NCBI RefSeq assembly: GCF_000359745.1
Contig: NZ_AQHN01000027.1
Span: forward strand, 1 to 64,000
DNA length: 64,000 bases
Source of the DNA: Rhizobium freirei PRF 81
GTDB taxonomy: Bacteria; Pseudomonadota; Alphaproteobacteria; Rhizobiales; Rhizobiaceae
Direction of reading: 5' to 3'
Position numbers and translations under genes: made by a program. This document shows, piece after piece, positions 45,312 through 54,825 of this stretch. The notes beneath the pieces are model-generated. The model made no database searches. It had not been told where the DNA came from and worked only from the letters and a program-made list of their open reading frames with translations. How positions within the stretch are numbered: the stretch's first letter is position 1; each line of letters begins with the position of its first letter.

Positions 45312-46118
45312 TTGAAGGAAGCGGTCGACATCAATTGCGACATGGGGGAGGCCTTCGGCCGATGGCGGATCGGCGATGCGCATGACGAAGAGCTTATCTC
45401 GCTTATCAGTTCCGCCAATATCGCTACTGGTTTTCATGCCGGTGACCCCAATTTGATGGACGAGACCGTGCGAATGGCTGCCAACCTCGGCGTTGGCGTC
45501 GGCGCCCATCCCGGTTACAACGATCTCCAGGGGTTCGGGCGGCGCAAGATCAATGGCACCAGCCGCGAGATCATCAACGACCTGATTTACCAGGTCGGTG
45601 CGCTGCGCGAGTTCGCCAGGCGCTACGGCGTGCCCGTGCAGCATGTGAAGCCGCACGGCGCTCTCTACATGGAGCTGGCGGCGAACACCGATCTCTCGCG
45701 GATTTTCATCCAATATATGCGCACAGTGGCGCCGAATATGTTCGTCTTCTGTATGGACGGCTCGGCCACCTGCCTTGCCGCGCGGGAGGCCGGCCAGCCG
45801 ATCGTCCGCGAATTTTATGCCGACCGCGATTACGGCGACACCGGCTGGATCGTCTTTACCAGGGATATGGGGCGTCCCGATCCCAAGGCGATTGCCCGCA
45901 AGGTCGTGAGAGCCTGCACCGAGGGCGTGGTTCGCACCGTCAACGGCGCGGATATTCCGATCGCCTTTGATTCCATCTGTTTTCATTCCGATACTTTGGG
46001 TGCCCTTGATATCGTGCGGCATATGCGGGAGGCCCTTGTTGCCGAGGGTATCAGAATTGCACCCGTTTCGCAGATTTTGAACAGTGACGCAGCGCGGAGG
46101 TCCCATGAGCAAGCTTGA
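45312..46118 (+). CDS. pxpA: 5-oxoprolinase subunit A (LamB/YcsF family)
   Basis: The 268-residue PxpA-type protein is one of three subunits that open 5-oxoproline to glutamate using ATP. Motifs: [43 protein letters not shown] and [12 protein letters not shown]. It starts at TTG 45312; GAGGGAA lies about 8 bases upstream. It overlaps the biotin carrier gene by 14 bases. Confidence 0.92.
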   Translation: MKEAVDINCDMGEAFGRWRIGDAHDEELISLISSANIATGFHAGDPNLMDETVRMAANLGVGVGAHPGYNDLQGFGRRKINGTSREIINDLIYQVGALREFARRYGVPVQHVKPHGALYMELAANTDLSRIFIQYMRTVAPNMFVFCMDGSATCLAAREAGQPIVREFYADRDYGDTGWIVFTRDMGRPDPKAIARKVVRACTEGVVRTVNGADIPIAFDSICFHSDTLGALDIVRHMREALVAEGIRIAPVSQILNSDAARRSHEQA

Positions 46119-46347
46119 GATCAGATCACCCCTTCCGGGAACCTTCTACAGGGCCTCCTCTCCGGACCTTCCGCCCTTCAAGGCCGAGGGTGACGCTGTT
46201 GCCGCAGCCGATACCATCGGCCTTATCGAGGTCATGAAAACCTTCCAGCAGATCCCCGCCGGGCTCGACGGCAAGAACATCACCTTCCTCGTCGACAATG
46301 AGGAGCCTGTCATGGCCGGGCAAGTCATCGCGGAGGTGGACCCATGA
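46105..46347 (+). CDS. accB: Biotin carboxyl carrier protein (BCCP-like)
   Basis: An 80-residue stand-alone biotinyl domain. The attachment lysine is in LIEVMKTF (the usual motif is EAMKM). It lacks the long N-terminal part of AccB from fatty acid synthesis, so it is a dedicated carrier for this operon. It overlaps the carboxylase gene by four bases. Confidence 0.9.
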   Translation: MSKLEIRSPLPGTFYRASSPDLPPFKAEGDAVAAADTIGLIEVMKTFQQIPAGLDGKNITFLVDNEEPVMAGQVIAEVDP

Positions 46348-47729
46348 CGATCCGTTCGGTCCTGATCGCCAACCGCGGCGAGATCGCGGTGCGGATCATA
46401 AAGGCTGCCAAGGCGCTCGGCATTCGCACGGTGCAGGTCCATAGCGCCGCCGATGCGGAGATGCTCGCGGTGAAATTGGCCGACGAGGCGATCAATATCG
46501 GCTCGCCGGCCCCGAAGAAATCCTATCTGAACATCGAAGCCATTATCGCCGCTGCGCGGGCAGCCGGTGTGGATGCCGTCCATCCGGGCTATGGATTTCT
46601 GTCCGAAAACGGAGATTTCGCCGATGCCGTCGAGGCGGCGGGCATGATCTTCATCGGGCCGAGCGGCGAAGCTATCCGACTGCTCGGCGACAAGGTGGCC
46701 GCCCGCGAGATTGCAAAACGGGCCGGTGTTCCGACAGTACCGGGAAGTGATGGCCGCGTCGCGGATATCGACGCCGCCGAGGTGATCGCCAAGCACACCG
46801 GCTTTCCCGTGATGATCAAGGCCGCGGCCGGTGGCGGTGGGCGTGGCATCCGCATCGTGCGGTCGCTCGCGGAGCTTAGAGAACAGTTTCCGCTCGCATC
46901 GACGGAGGCGGCCGCCGCTTTTGGTGATGGTGGCCTTTACATGGAGAAGGTCATCACCTGCGCTCGGCATATCGAGGTGCAGATTTTCGGCGACGGACGG
47001 AATTTCGTCCATTGTTTCGAGCGCGAATGCTCGCTGCAGCGGCGGCGGCAGAAGGTTTGGGAAGAAGCGCAGGCTTTTCTTCTTCCCGATGACGTGCGGC
47101 AGCGCCTCTGCGCCAGCGCCGTAGCGCTTGCGGCCGAAGTCGGTTATCGCGGCGCAGGCACGGTCGAATATCTCTACGACGAGGATAGCAGGCAGTTTTA
47201 TTTCATCGAGGTCAACACGCGCATTCAGGTCGAGCACCCGGTTACGGAGATGATTACCGGGATCGATCTGGTGCAGGAGATGTTCAAGGTGGCGGGTGGC
47301 GCTCCCCTGTCGCTGTCGCAGTCCGATATTCGGGCGCGTGGTCATGCCATCGAGTGCCGGATCAATGCCGAGGATCCGGCCAAGGGCTTTCTGCCGGCGC
47401 CGGGCACCGTCACGCGGCTTTCGATTCCGGAAGGCGAGGGCATTCGGTTCGATACGATGCTTTACGCCGGCTACACCGTACCGCCCTTCTACGATTCCCT
47501 TCTCGGCAAGCTCGTCGTCTGGGCCGAGGATCGCAATGCCTGCCTCGACAGGCTGGCAGCCGCCCTTTCCAATCTGACGATCGAGGGTTTGCCGACGACG
47601 ATCCCCCTGCACCTCGCGCTCGCCCGCGATCCGTCGGTGCGAAAAGGTGCATTCCACACGCGTTTTCTCGAATCCTGGCTGGAGACCGATTTTGCCGCGG
47701 TTGACGGCGTATCGGCGGAGGTTGCCTGA
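46344..47729 (+). CDS. accC: Biotin carboxylase (AccC-like)
   Basis: The 461-residue ATP-grasp enzyme that carboxylates biotin. Motifs include VLIANRGEIAVRIIKAAKAL, HPGYGFLSEN, AAAGGGGRGIRIV and the catalytic FIEVNTRIQVEHPVTEM. No carboxyltransferase gene is beside it, so carboxyl transfer may be done by the Pxp proteins, whose PxpB and PxpC are related to the allophanate-hydrolase and urea carboxylase families. It overlaps pxpB by one base. Confidence 0.93.
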   Translation: MTIRSVLIANRGEIAVRIIKAAKALGIRTVQVHSAADAEMLAVKLADEAINIGSPAPKKSYLNIEAIIAAARAAGVDAVHPGYGFLSENGDFADAVEAAGMIFIGPSGEAIRLLGDKVAAREIAKRAGVPTVPGSDGRVADIDAAEVIAKHTGFPVMIKAAAGGGGRGIRIVRSLAELREQFPLASTEAAAAFGDGGLYMEKVITCARHIEVQIFGDGRNFVHCFERECSLQRRRQKVWEEAQAFLLPDDVRQRLCASAVALAAEVGYRGAGTVEYLYDEDSRQFYFIEVNTRIQVEHPVTEMITGIDLVQEMFKVAGGAPLSLSQSDIRARGHAIECRINAEDPAKGFLPAPGTVTRLSIPEGEGIRFDTMLYAGYTVPPFYDSLLGKLVVWAEDRNACLDRLAAALSNLTIEGLPTTIPLHLALARDPSVRKGAFHTRFLESWLETDFAAVDGVSAEVA

Positions 47730-48604
47730 TGCCTGCTCGCTTTACGTTCGGAGGTGACGAGCATCTCTTCGTCGAATGCAGCGATGAGATGTCCCTTGAA
47801 GCCTTCTTCAAAAGCCTGTCGATGGCGAAGGGAGTGCGCGAGAGCGCCATCAAGGGCGTCACCGAAATCTGCCCCGCCAACGCTTCCTTCCAGATCAAGT
47901 TCGATCCCGATCGGATCAAGCCGGACGAGCTCTTACGCGAGGTCAAGGCGATCGAGGGCGCTGCCGAGAAGGCGGAGCCTGTCATCACCACTCGCATCGT
48001 CGAAATCCCAGTCTTCTACAACGATCCCTGGACGCATGAGACGCTGATGCGCTTCCGCGAGCGGCACCAGGAGCCCAACGGCACCGATCTCGATTATGCT
48101 GCAAGGATCAACGGTTACGATGCGGTCGAGGATTTCATCTCGGCCCATGCCGGATCGCCCTGGTTCGTCTCGATGGTCGGCTTCGTCGCCGGCCTGCCCT
48201 TCATGTATCAGATGGTGGAGCGGCAGCGGCAGATCGAGGTGCCGAAATATCTGCGCCCGCGAACCGATACGCCGCGGCTGACGGTTGGTCATGGCGGCTG
48301 CTTCGGCTGTATCTATTCGGTGCGAGGGGCCGGCGGCTATCAGATGTTCGGCATCACGCCGATGCCGATCTTCGATCCCACGCAATCGACAAGCTACCTG
48401 CGCGATTTCATGGTGTTCTTCCGCCCCGGCGACATCGTGAAATTCCGGCCGATCGATCGCGATGGCTACGACCAGGCAGTCGAGGATGTCGATAAGGGCC
48501 GCTTCGCGCCGCCGATCCGCGAGGTCAGTTTCGATCTGCGCCAATATCAGGCCGATATCGACGGCTACAACACCAAGCTGGAGGGCGCGCTGCATGGCCA
48601 TTAA
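47729..48604 (+). CDS. pxpB: 5-oxoprolinase subunit B (KipI/allophanate hydrolase subunit 1 family)
   Basis: The 291-residue protein is longer than the usual 220-240. The family core is intact: GGCFGCIYSVRGAGGYQMFG, PMPIFDPTQS and FFRPGDIVKFRPI. The extra length is mainly an added segment in the middle. It overlaps pxpC by eleven bases. Confidence 0.9.
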   Translation: MPARFTFGGDEHLFVECSDEMSLEAFFKSLSMAKGVRESAIKGVTEICPANASFQIKFDPDRIKPDELLREVKAIEGAAEKAEPVITTRIVEIPVFYNDPWTHETLMRFRERHQEPNGTDLDYAARINGYDAVEDFISAHAGSPWFVSMVGFVAGLPFMYQMVERQRQIEVPKYLRPRTDTPRLTVGHGGCFGCIYSVRGAGGYQMFGITPMPIFDPTQSTSYLRDFMVFFRPGDIVKFRPIDRDGYDQAVEDVDKGRFAPPIREVSFDLRQYQADIDGYNTKLEGALHGH

Positions 48605-49565
48605 GGTTCTTCATCACGGTCTTTCCACCACCATTCAGGATCTCGGGCGGCCCGGCTATTTCCATCTCGGCATTCCCGTCGGCGGCGCAATGGATCGCTA
48701 TGCTATGCGCGCGGCAAATCTCCTTGTCGGCAATGAAGAGGGTGCCGCAGGGCTGGAGGCCGTCTTCATGGGGCCTAAGCTCGAATTTCTGGATGATGCG
48801 CTGATCGCGGTCACCGGCGCCGATATGCCGGTCAGGATCGATGGCGAAGTCCAGCCGGGATGGACGGCGCTCGAGGTCAAGGCAGGGCAGACCGTAAGCT
48901 TTGACTTTCTGAAGTCCGGCGCGCGGATCTGCATTGCGGTGTCTGGCGGCATCGACGTTCCGGAAGCGTTGGGTAGCCGATCGACCTATGTCATCGGCGC
49001 ACTTGGTGGTCTTAGCGGTAGGGCGATCGTTGCCGGCGACGAGCTTCCAGTCGGCTCCGGTTCCATTGGCGGCGCGGGCAGATCCGTTGCCGAGGAGCTT
49101 CGCCGCAAGCCGGGCACGCCGGCCGAGCTGCGGGTCCTGCCGGGGCTCTACTGGGATCGGCTGACCGAGGAGACGAAGAGCAATTTCTTTGCCGACCAAT
49201 GGAAGGTGGCGCCGGAAGCCGATCGCATGGGCTATCGCTTCCGCGGCGGCCGCAAGCTTGAATTCGTCGAGCGCAAGCAGCCCTTCGGTGCCGGCTCGGA
49301 TCCGTCGAATATCGTCGACAGCTGCTATCCCTACGGTTCGATCCAGGTGCCGGGCGGAACGGAGCCGATCATCCTGCATCGCGATGCCGTCTCCGGCGGC
49401 GGCTATTTCATGCTGGGAACGGTGATCTCGGCCGACATGGATCTGATCGCGCAACTGCAGCCGCATACGCCGACGCAGTTCATCGAGGTCACTATGGATC
49501 AGGCGCTGGCGGCGCGCGCGGACCGGCAGGCGTTGCTTGCGCGCCTTCGCACCGCTCTCGCATAG
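48594..49565 (+). CDS. pxpC: 5-oxoprolinase subunit C (KipA/allophanate hydrolase subunit 2 family)
   Basis: A 323-residue PxpC protein with VLHHGLSTTIQDLGRPGYFH, GGAMDRYAMRAANLLVGNEE and near the end SYPYG-type DSCYPYGSIQVPGG. ATG 48594 is the first residue of the conserved domain. It ends the five-gene operon. The convergent GntR gene follows. Confidence 0.92.
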   Translation: MAIKVLHHGLSTTIQDLGRPGYFHLGIPVGGAMDRYAMRAANLLVGNEEGAAGLEAVFMGPKLEFLDDALIAVTGADMPVRIDGEVQPGWTALEVKAGQTVSFDFLKSGARICIAVSGGIDVPEALGSRSTYVIGALGGLSGRAIVAGDELPVGSGSIGGAGRSVAEELRRKPGTPAELRVLPGLYWDRLTEETKSNFFADQWKVAPEADRMGYRFRGGRKLEFVERKQPFGAGSDPSNIVDSCYPYGSIQVPGGTEPIILHRDAVSGGGYFMLGTVISADMDLIAQLQPHTPTQFIEVTMDQALAARADRQALLARLRTALA

Positions 49566-49640
49566 AGGATCAAACGGATGGCCGCCTCTTCATTCCCTCG
49601 CTTCCAACATAGATTGAATAGGAAAGGGATTACCTGCGTC

Positions 49641-50651
49641 TCATTCCAGAACGCGGGTCAGATAGGCGGCCGTCACGCCTGGGCCGGGGATGATGGCGAC
49701 GATCTTCATCTGTGCGATCGTGCGATCGACCGAGGCTTCCAGATGGTTCTCCATCATCGCCGCCGCCGCCTTCACCGCGCCCCGCAGCAGCAGTTCCGCA
49801 ATCAGGCGCAGCTCCGTGATGATGGCGGGATCGCCTGGCAGCCCGAGCCGGCGCAGCAATCGTTCCGTCGCCGTGACAGGCAGCAGGTTGTTGCGGATGG
49901 ATTCCTTCAGCCGCTCGTTCGGCGTTGCGAGAACGCAGATCTCGATGAAATCAGCATGGATGGTCTCCAGCGCCGCAAGGTGCTCGGCTGCGTCGCGCCG
50001 CTCGAGATCAGAGAGGCGCTGAAACAGGTCGGTCAATCGCTCCCGGTCGACACGGCTGGCTCCGGCAACGAGCGCCTGCGGCTCCAGCATGCCGCGCAGG
50101 CCGTAGTGATCCTTGATCATCTGCGCCGTCAGCGGGCCGGCGATCCAGTGGGACGACTGGTTCTTGCGCACGAGGCCGCGCTCGCGCAAGCGCGTCAGCA
50201 CGTCGCGGACGACGGTGCGGCTGACGTTGAAGTGATCCGCAAGCTCGATCTCGATAATGCGGTACTGGCCGAAGACGACGCAGCCGGCGACATCCGCCTC
50301 GACGGTATTGTAGATGCGCTCCCAGGAGGCGCGGCTCTGCAAGGCCTCGTCCGCGTGGCGCGGGATGGTCAGGCCGAGGGTTTTGATATCGGTGCGCTTC
50401 GGCTCGATGCCCTGGCCTGCGGGGCCGACGAGATAGCCGCGCCCGTTGAAACGATGCACCAGCCCCTCGCTCTCCAGCGCCTGCAGCGCCCTCTGCACGG
50501 GCGCGCGCGAAATCTGCAGGATATCGGCGATCGGGCCTTCGAGCAGCACCACGCCCCGCGGCAGCGTGTTGTCCTCGATATTGCCGCGCAGAACATCCTC
50601 GGCGATCTCGTAGCGCTTTTGCGCATTGGGGCGCGCATGGTTTTCGGTCAT
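49641..50651 (-). CDS. GntR-family (FCD) regulator with two winged-helix domains
   Basis: The 336-residue protein has two GntR-type winged helices in series. The first is at about residues 12-75 (ADILQISRAPVQRALQALES), the second at about 108-170 (IELADHFNVSRTVVRDVLTR). A normal FCD effector domain follows. FCD regulators normally have one such helix. ATG 50651 starts just before the first domain; the longer frame to 50849 runs into the intergenic DNA. It is divergent from the imide-type operon at 51203 and convergent with pxpC. Confidence 0.85.
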   Translation of the reverse strand: MTENHARPNAQKRYEIAEDVLRGNIEDNTLPRGVVLLEGPIADILQISRAPVQRALQALESEGLVHRFNGRGYLVGPAGQGIEPKRTDIKTLGLTIPRHADEALQSRASWERIYNTVEADVAGCVVFGQYRIIEIELADHFNVSRTVVRDVLTRLRERGLVRKNQSSHWIAGPLTAQMIKDHYGLRGMLEPQALVAGASRVDRERLTDLFQRLSDLERRDAAEHLAALETIHADFIEICVLATPNERLKESIRNNLLPVTATERLLRRLGLPGDPAIITELRLIAELLLRGAVKAAAAMMENHLEASVDRTIAQMKIVAIIPGPGVTAAYLTRVLE

Positions 50652-50730
50652 CTGATGCAATGGACTCACGTCGTTCTGATGCCTCACTCTTACGCGTTTT
50701 GTTGCCCTAACATAGCGCAAAAATAAATGA

Positions 50731-50745
50731 CTATTGAATACAAAA
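50731..50745. promoter_or_regulatory. Candidate GntR operator CTATTGAATACAAAA, copy 1
   Basis: A 15-base sequence repeated exactly at 50982-50996. Its core TTGAATACAA is close to the palindrome TTGTATACAA seen in FCD-type GntR operators. It lies 80 bases before the GntR start, so it could serve autoregulation. Confidence 0.5.
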
Positions 50746-50981
50746 TATGTTTTCTTCGTGCGAGCGCGGTGAGTCTCGTTTCGATAAGTGCCGACATAAG
50801 GTGCCGCTAGGTGCGCTATTTGCTGAATGATTCTTGGGTGCGGCGTCACGATGTGATGGCTGCAATGGCTGCTTTGCCGCCAATTTGCGAGCAGATAGAG
50901 ATGTCTGCAATATTGATGTCCTTCCGCCGGATATTCCTCAATTAATTGTTTGCTTCGGGCTTCGGCTTTTTCATAAAAAGT

Positions 50982-50996
50982 CTATTGAATACAAAA
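50982..50996. promoter_or_regulatory. Candidate GntR operator CTATTGAATACAAAA, copy 2
   Basis: An exact copy of 50731-50745 on the same strand, about 206 bases before the ABC ATPase start. Together the two sites flank the divergent promoters of the GntR gene and the operon. Confidence 0.5.
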
Positions 50997-51202
50997 ATCA
51001 TTTATGCAATGCTCTCTTCATCAAGGCGCTCGTCAGAAGCGCCAAAGGTGGAACTCTTTGAAACGCCAAGGAACATCTCTTTGACGCGCATGTGTTCATG
51101 CGCGAACGCAGACCGACGTCTGGTGTCCGGATCGATGCGATTCCGGCGGAGGCAGCGCTTTGCCCGAGGGATGGTCCTTGCCTTGAAACTGGTAGGAAAT
51201 CG

Positions 51203-52276
51203 GTGTCGACCGTTCTTCAGCTCAGCCAAGTCACCAAGTCCTATGGCGCGTCAGCCGCGCTGGACAGGATAGATTTCTCTTTGCCCGACGATGCCTATAT
51301 CTCGCTGCTTGGCCCGAGCGGCTCAGGCAAGACCACGCTGCTGCGCGTCATTGCCGGCTTCGAGGAGCCGGAGGCAGGTTCGATCTTCTTCCACGGCAAG
51401 CGTCTCGACGGCGTCGAGCCCCATGCGCGGGGCATCGGTTTCGTCTTTCAGAACTTTGCTTTGTTTCCGCATCTTTCCGTCGCCGAAAACGTCGCCTTCG
51501 GCCTGCGCAACCGCCAGGTCGATCCGGTGACGGATGCGCGCGCCTTGGCGGCGAAGGTACAGGACATGCTGTCGCTGGTCGGCCTCAAGGGATTTGACGA
51601 TCGCGCCGTCACGCAGATTTCCGGCGGCCAGCGCCAGCGCGTCGCCCTGGCGCGCACTCTAGTGACCGAGCCGAAAATGGTGCTGCTGGACGAGCCGCTC
51701 GGCGCGCTCGATGCCAATCTGCGCAGCCGCATGCGAAGCGAACTCAAAATCATCCGTGAACGCTGCGGTGTGACGTTCCTGCATGTCACCGGTAGCGAAG
51801 CCGAAGCCCTGGCCATGGGCGATCTCGTCCTTGTGCTTGATCGTGGCCGCATCGCACAGGCCGCTGCTTCCGACGTCGTTTACAACAGTCCGGCAGCGGC
51901 CTCAGTCGCCCGCTTTCTCAACTGCTACAACCTCTTTGCCGGCAATGTCGTCGAGGATGCTTTCGTCGGGCCGGCGGGCCGTTTTCCGCTGAGCGCGTCG
52001 CGCAGGAAGGCGCCGCAGCCTACCTACGCGATCCGCTATGACCGCGTTTCGATCCGTCCCCGCGACGCGGTATTTGCGGATGACGAGGTGCGCATCGAGG
52101 CCGATTTCATCGCCAGCGAATATTCCGGCGCGGCGGTCAATTCCTTCTTTGCGCTCGATGGCGGCCACGTCTTCGAGGTCGAATCCCATCTCAGCCACGC
52201 CCGTCCGCCGGTCTTTGTCGAGAAGGATCGCTATGCGCTCGTCTGGAAGAAGGAGGATGCCCTTGTTTTCGGTTGA
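51203..52276 (+). CDS. Spermidine/putrescine-type ABC transporter ATPase (PotA-like)
   Basis: The 357-residue ATPase has Walker A GPSGSGKTT, signature ISGGQRQRVALARTL, Walker [13 protein letters not shown] and a C-terminal TOBE-like region. GTG 51203 with AGGA upstream is preferred over the longer frame. It heads the operon and is followed 48 bases later by the permeases. Note that a second full ATPase is encoded at 57002. Confidence 0.92.
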   Translation: MSTVLQLSQVTKSYGASAALDRIDFSLPDDAYISLLGPSGSGKTTLLRVIAGFEEPEAGSIFFHGKRLDGVEPHARGIGFVFQNFALFPHLSVAENVAFGLRNRQVDPVTDARALAAKVQDMLSLVGLKGFDDRAVTQISGGQRQRVALARTLVTEPKMVLLDEPLGALDANLRSRMRSELKIIRERCGVTFLHVTGSEAEALAMGDLVLVLDRGRIAQAAASDVVYNSPAAASVARFLNCYNLFAGNVVEDAFVGPAGRFPLSASRRKAPQPTYAIRYDRVSIRPRDAVFADDEVRIEADFIASEYSGAAVNSFFALDGGHVFEVESHLSHARPPVFVEKDRYALVWKKEDALVFG

Positions 52277-52324
52277 TGTGAGCCCTTCGAAACCTTCCAC
52301 CGGACCCTCCAAGGAGAGCGAGAG

Positions 52325-53224
52325 ATGACCATGGCCGCGACGAGCGAGGAAGCCGCGCAGGAACGAGCAACCGCGCGCCGGAAGTCGAACAAGACGCTCT
52401 GGCTCCTAGTGCCGGGCATGATCTGGATGGTGGCCTTCCTCGTCCTGCCGATTCTGATGATGGTCTATGTTTCCTTCTGGACGCAGACGACCTTCAAGAT
52501 CGAGCCGACGCTGACCTTGCAGAGCTGGGTCACCTTCCTGACGAGCCCCACCTATCTCGGGGCGCTCTGGACGACGATCCGCATATGGCTGCTTGTACTT
52601 TTGTCGACGCTCATCGTCGGCTATCCGGCAGCGCTCTTCGTCGGGCTACTTATCAAGAACAAGACGCTGCAGACCGTGCTTCTCGTGCTCTGCGTCATTC
52701 CGTTCTGGACATCGTTCCTGATCCGCGTGCTCGCCTGGCGGCCGATGCTCGGCACCGAGGGTGCAATCAACATGATCCTGATGAAGCTCGGTGTCGTCCA
52801 GCAGCCGATAGAAGTGCTCTTGTTTTCGGAGCTGTCCGTCATCATCGGCATGACGCAGATCTACTGCGTCTTCATGGTCGGGCCGATCGCCTTCATGATG
52901 GGCCGGATCGACGCCTCGGTCATCGAGGCGGCTCAGGATCTCGGTGCAGGCTTCTGGCGCATCTTCCGCACGATCATCCTGCCGCTCTCCATGCCGGGCG
53001 TGGTGGTCGGTGCGATCTTCGTTTCCGTCATGGTTCTCGGTGAATTCGCCACGTCCGCTGCCCTATCCGGCCGCAAGGTCAATCTGCTCGGCAATATCAT
53101 CGTCACCCAGGTCGGTTCGCTGAAATGGGCCTTTGCCGCGGTCGCCGGCGTCGTCCTGACGATCATCATGGGTGCTGTCGTCGCAGCCCTGCTCAAGGTC
53201 GTCGACCTCAGAAAGGAGCTCTGA
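52325..53224 (+). CDS. ABC transporter permease (PotB-like)
   Basis: A 299-residue membrane protein with about six membrane segments, from LWLLVPGMIWMVAFLVLPIL onward, and the EAA loop VIEAAQDLGAGFWRIFRTII. It is the first permease of the polyamine-type importer. The next permease starts 2 bases after its stop. Confidence 0.93.
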   Translation: MTMAATSEEAAQERATARRKSNKTLWLLVPGMIWMVAFLVLPILMMVYVSFWTQTTFKIEPTLTLQSWVTFLTSPTYLGALWTTIRIWLLVLLSTLIVGYPAALFVGLLIKNKTLQTVLLVLCVIPFWTSFLIRVLAWRPMLGTEGAINMILMKLGVVQQPIEVLLFSELSVIIGMTQIYCVFMVGPIAFMMGRIDASVIEAAQDLGAGFWRIFRTIILPLSMPGVVVGAIFVSVMVLGEFATSAALSGRKVNLLGNIIVTQVGSLKWAFAAVAGVVLTIIMGAVVAALLKVVDLRKEL

Positions 53225-53226
53225 TC

Positions 53227-54072
53227 ATGAATGCCGGCGGCATCAAGCTTGGCCTGGGCGTCTATACGACCCTCTTTTTGATTTTCCTCTATGGGCCGCT
53301 CGTCGTCCTGGCGATCCTGTCGTTCCAGACCGGTCCCGAGGGCGGTCCGCAATTTCCGATCATCGAATGGTCGACCTATTGGTATCGGCATCTCTTCGGG
53401 CTGACGCCGCCCTCGCGCATCGCGCCGCTGCCGATCGATCAGGCGCTGATCCGCTCGCTTTTGCTGGCACTGATGACGATGATCGTCTCGACCGTGCTCG
53501 GCGTCATGTCCGCCCAGGCCTTTCGCCGCAAGTTCCGCGGCTCGGGCGTCGTCTTCTATCTGATCGTTCTCGGCATGATGGTGCCGGGCGTGCTCGTCGG
53601 CCTCGGCACGGCGCTTGTCGCCAATGCCTTCGGCATCGACCGGCACTGGTGGAGCACGGCCTTCGTGCTGCATGTCGTCTACACCTTCCCTTTCGCCTTC
53701 CTCGTCATGCTTGCGATTTTCAACCGGTTCGATCCGAGTATGGAGGAAGCCTCCTGGTCGCTCGGCGTCACGCCGGCGCGCACCTTCCGCAAGGTTACCT
53801 TCCCACTGATCTTCCCGGGCGTGCTTTCGGCCATGCTCTTCGCCTTCACCCTGTCTTATGACGAGTTCTCGCGCACGCTGTTTGCCTCCGGCCGCGAACT
53901 GACCTTGCCGCTTGCCATCTACGGCACTTTCTCGGTCGAGGTGCATCCGAACGTCTTCGCCTTTGGGGTGTTGACGACGCTGTTTTCCTTCGCGCTCCTC
54001 GGCACCTACGCGATCCTGATGGGTCTGTCGGTCCGCCGCGCCAAGCGCGTCCGCATTCAGGAGGACGCATGA
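53227..54072 (+). CDS. ABC transporter permease (PotC-like)
   Basis: A 281-residue permease with membrane segments from TLFLIFLYGPLVVLAILSF on, and EAA loop EEASWSLGVTPARTFRKVTF. AAGGAG precedes ATG 53227. It overlaps the first dehydrogenase gene by four bases, tying import to catabolism. Confidence 0.93.
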   Translation: MNAGGIKLGLGVYTTLFLIFLYGPLVVLAILSFQTGPEGGPQFPIIEWSTYWYRHLFGLTPPSRIAPLPIDQALIRSLLLALMTMIVSTVLGVMSAQAFRRKFRGSGVVFYLIVLGMMVPGVLVGLGTALVANAFGIDRHWWSTAFVLHVVYTFPFAFLVMLAIFNRFDPSMEEASWSLGVTPARTFRKVTFPLIFPGVLSAMLFAFTLSYDEFSRTLFASGRELTLPLAIYGTFSVEVHPNVFAFGVLTTLFSFALLGTYAILMGLSVRRAKRVRIQEDA

Positions 54073-54812
54073 TGGGGCAGAAGGCTTCGGCAATCGTCAC
54101 CGGCGCGGGCTCCGGTATCGGCCGCGCCATCGCGCTGCGCCTTGCTACAGACGGCTATGCGGTTCTGGTCAACGATCTCTCCGGGGAGCGCGCGCAGTCG
54201 GTTGCCTCCGATATCATCAAGGCGGGCGGCACGGCGGCCGCGATCGCCGGCGACGTCGCGCGACCCGAGGACGTGGCGGCTATCCATGCCGCCGCGAAGG
54301 CCTCGCACGGCGACGTCGCCCTTCTCGTCAACAATGCCGGCATTGCGCATCAGGCGGCATTCGAAAACCTCGAGCTTGAGGATTTTGACCGGATGTTTGC
54401 GGTGCATGTGCGCGGCACCTTCCTGGCGACCAAGGCCGTCATGCCGTCAATGCTGGCGCGGGGCGAGGGCGTCATCGTCAATGTTGCCTCCCAGCTCGGA
54501 CAGATCGGCGGCATCGAGCTGGTTCATTATTCCGGCGCCAAGGCGGCGATCATCGGCATGACCAAGGCGCTTGCGCGAGAAGTATCGAGCCGCGGGGTGC
54601 GGGTGAACGCCGTGGCGCCGGGGCCGATCAATACGCCGCTGGTACTCGGTCTTTCCGAAGAATGGCGCGAACGCAAGAAGCGCGAATTGCCGCTCGGCCG
54701 CTTCGGCGAGCCCGAAGAGGTGGCTGCGACCGTGGCGTTCCTGGCGTCGCCGGCAGCGAGCCTCTTCGTCGGCCAGACGCTAGGGCCGAATTCCGGCGAC
54801 GTGATGCTCTGA
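54069..54812 (+). CDS. Short-chain dehydrogenase/reductase (SDR)
   Basis: A 247-residue classical SDR with NAD(P) motif VTGAGSGIGRAIA, NNAGIAHQ and catalytic HYSGAKAAIIG (YxxxK). It resembles 3-oxoacyl reductase-like enzymes. In this operon it probably oxidises or reduces a hydroxy intermediate of the imported compound. ATG 54069 overlaps the permease stop. Confidence 0.9.
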   Translation: MMGQKASAIVTGAGSGIGRAIALRLATDGYAVLVNDLSGERAQSVASDIIKAGGTAAAIAGDVARPEDVAAIHAAAKASHGDVALLVNNAGIAHQAAFENLELEDFDRMFAVHVRGTFLATKAVMPSMLARGEGVIVNVASQLGQIGGIELVHYSGAKAAIIGMTKALAREVSSRGVRVNAVAPGPINTPLVLGLSEEWRERKKRELPLGRFGEPEEVAATVAFLASPAASLFVGQTLGPNSGDVML

Positions 54813-54825
54813 AGGAGACAAGCAG

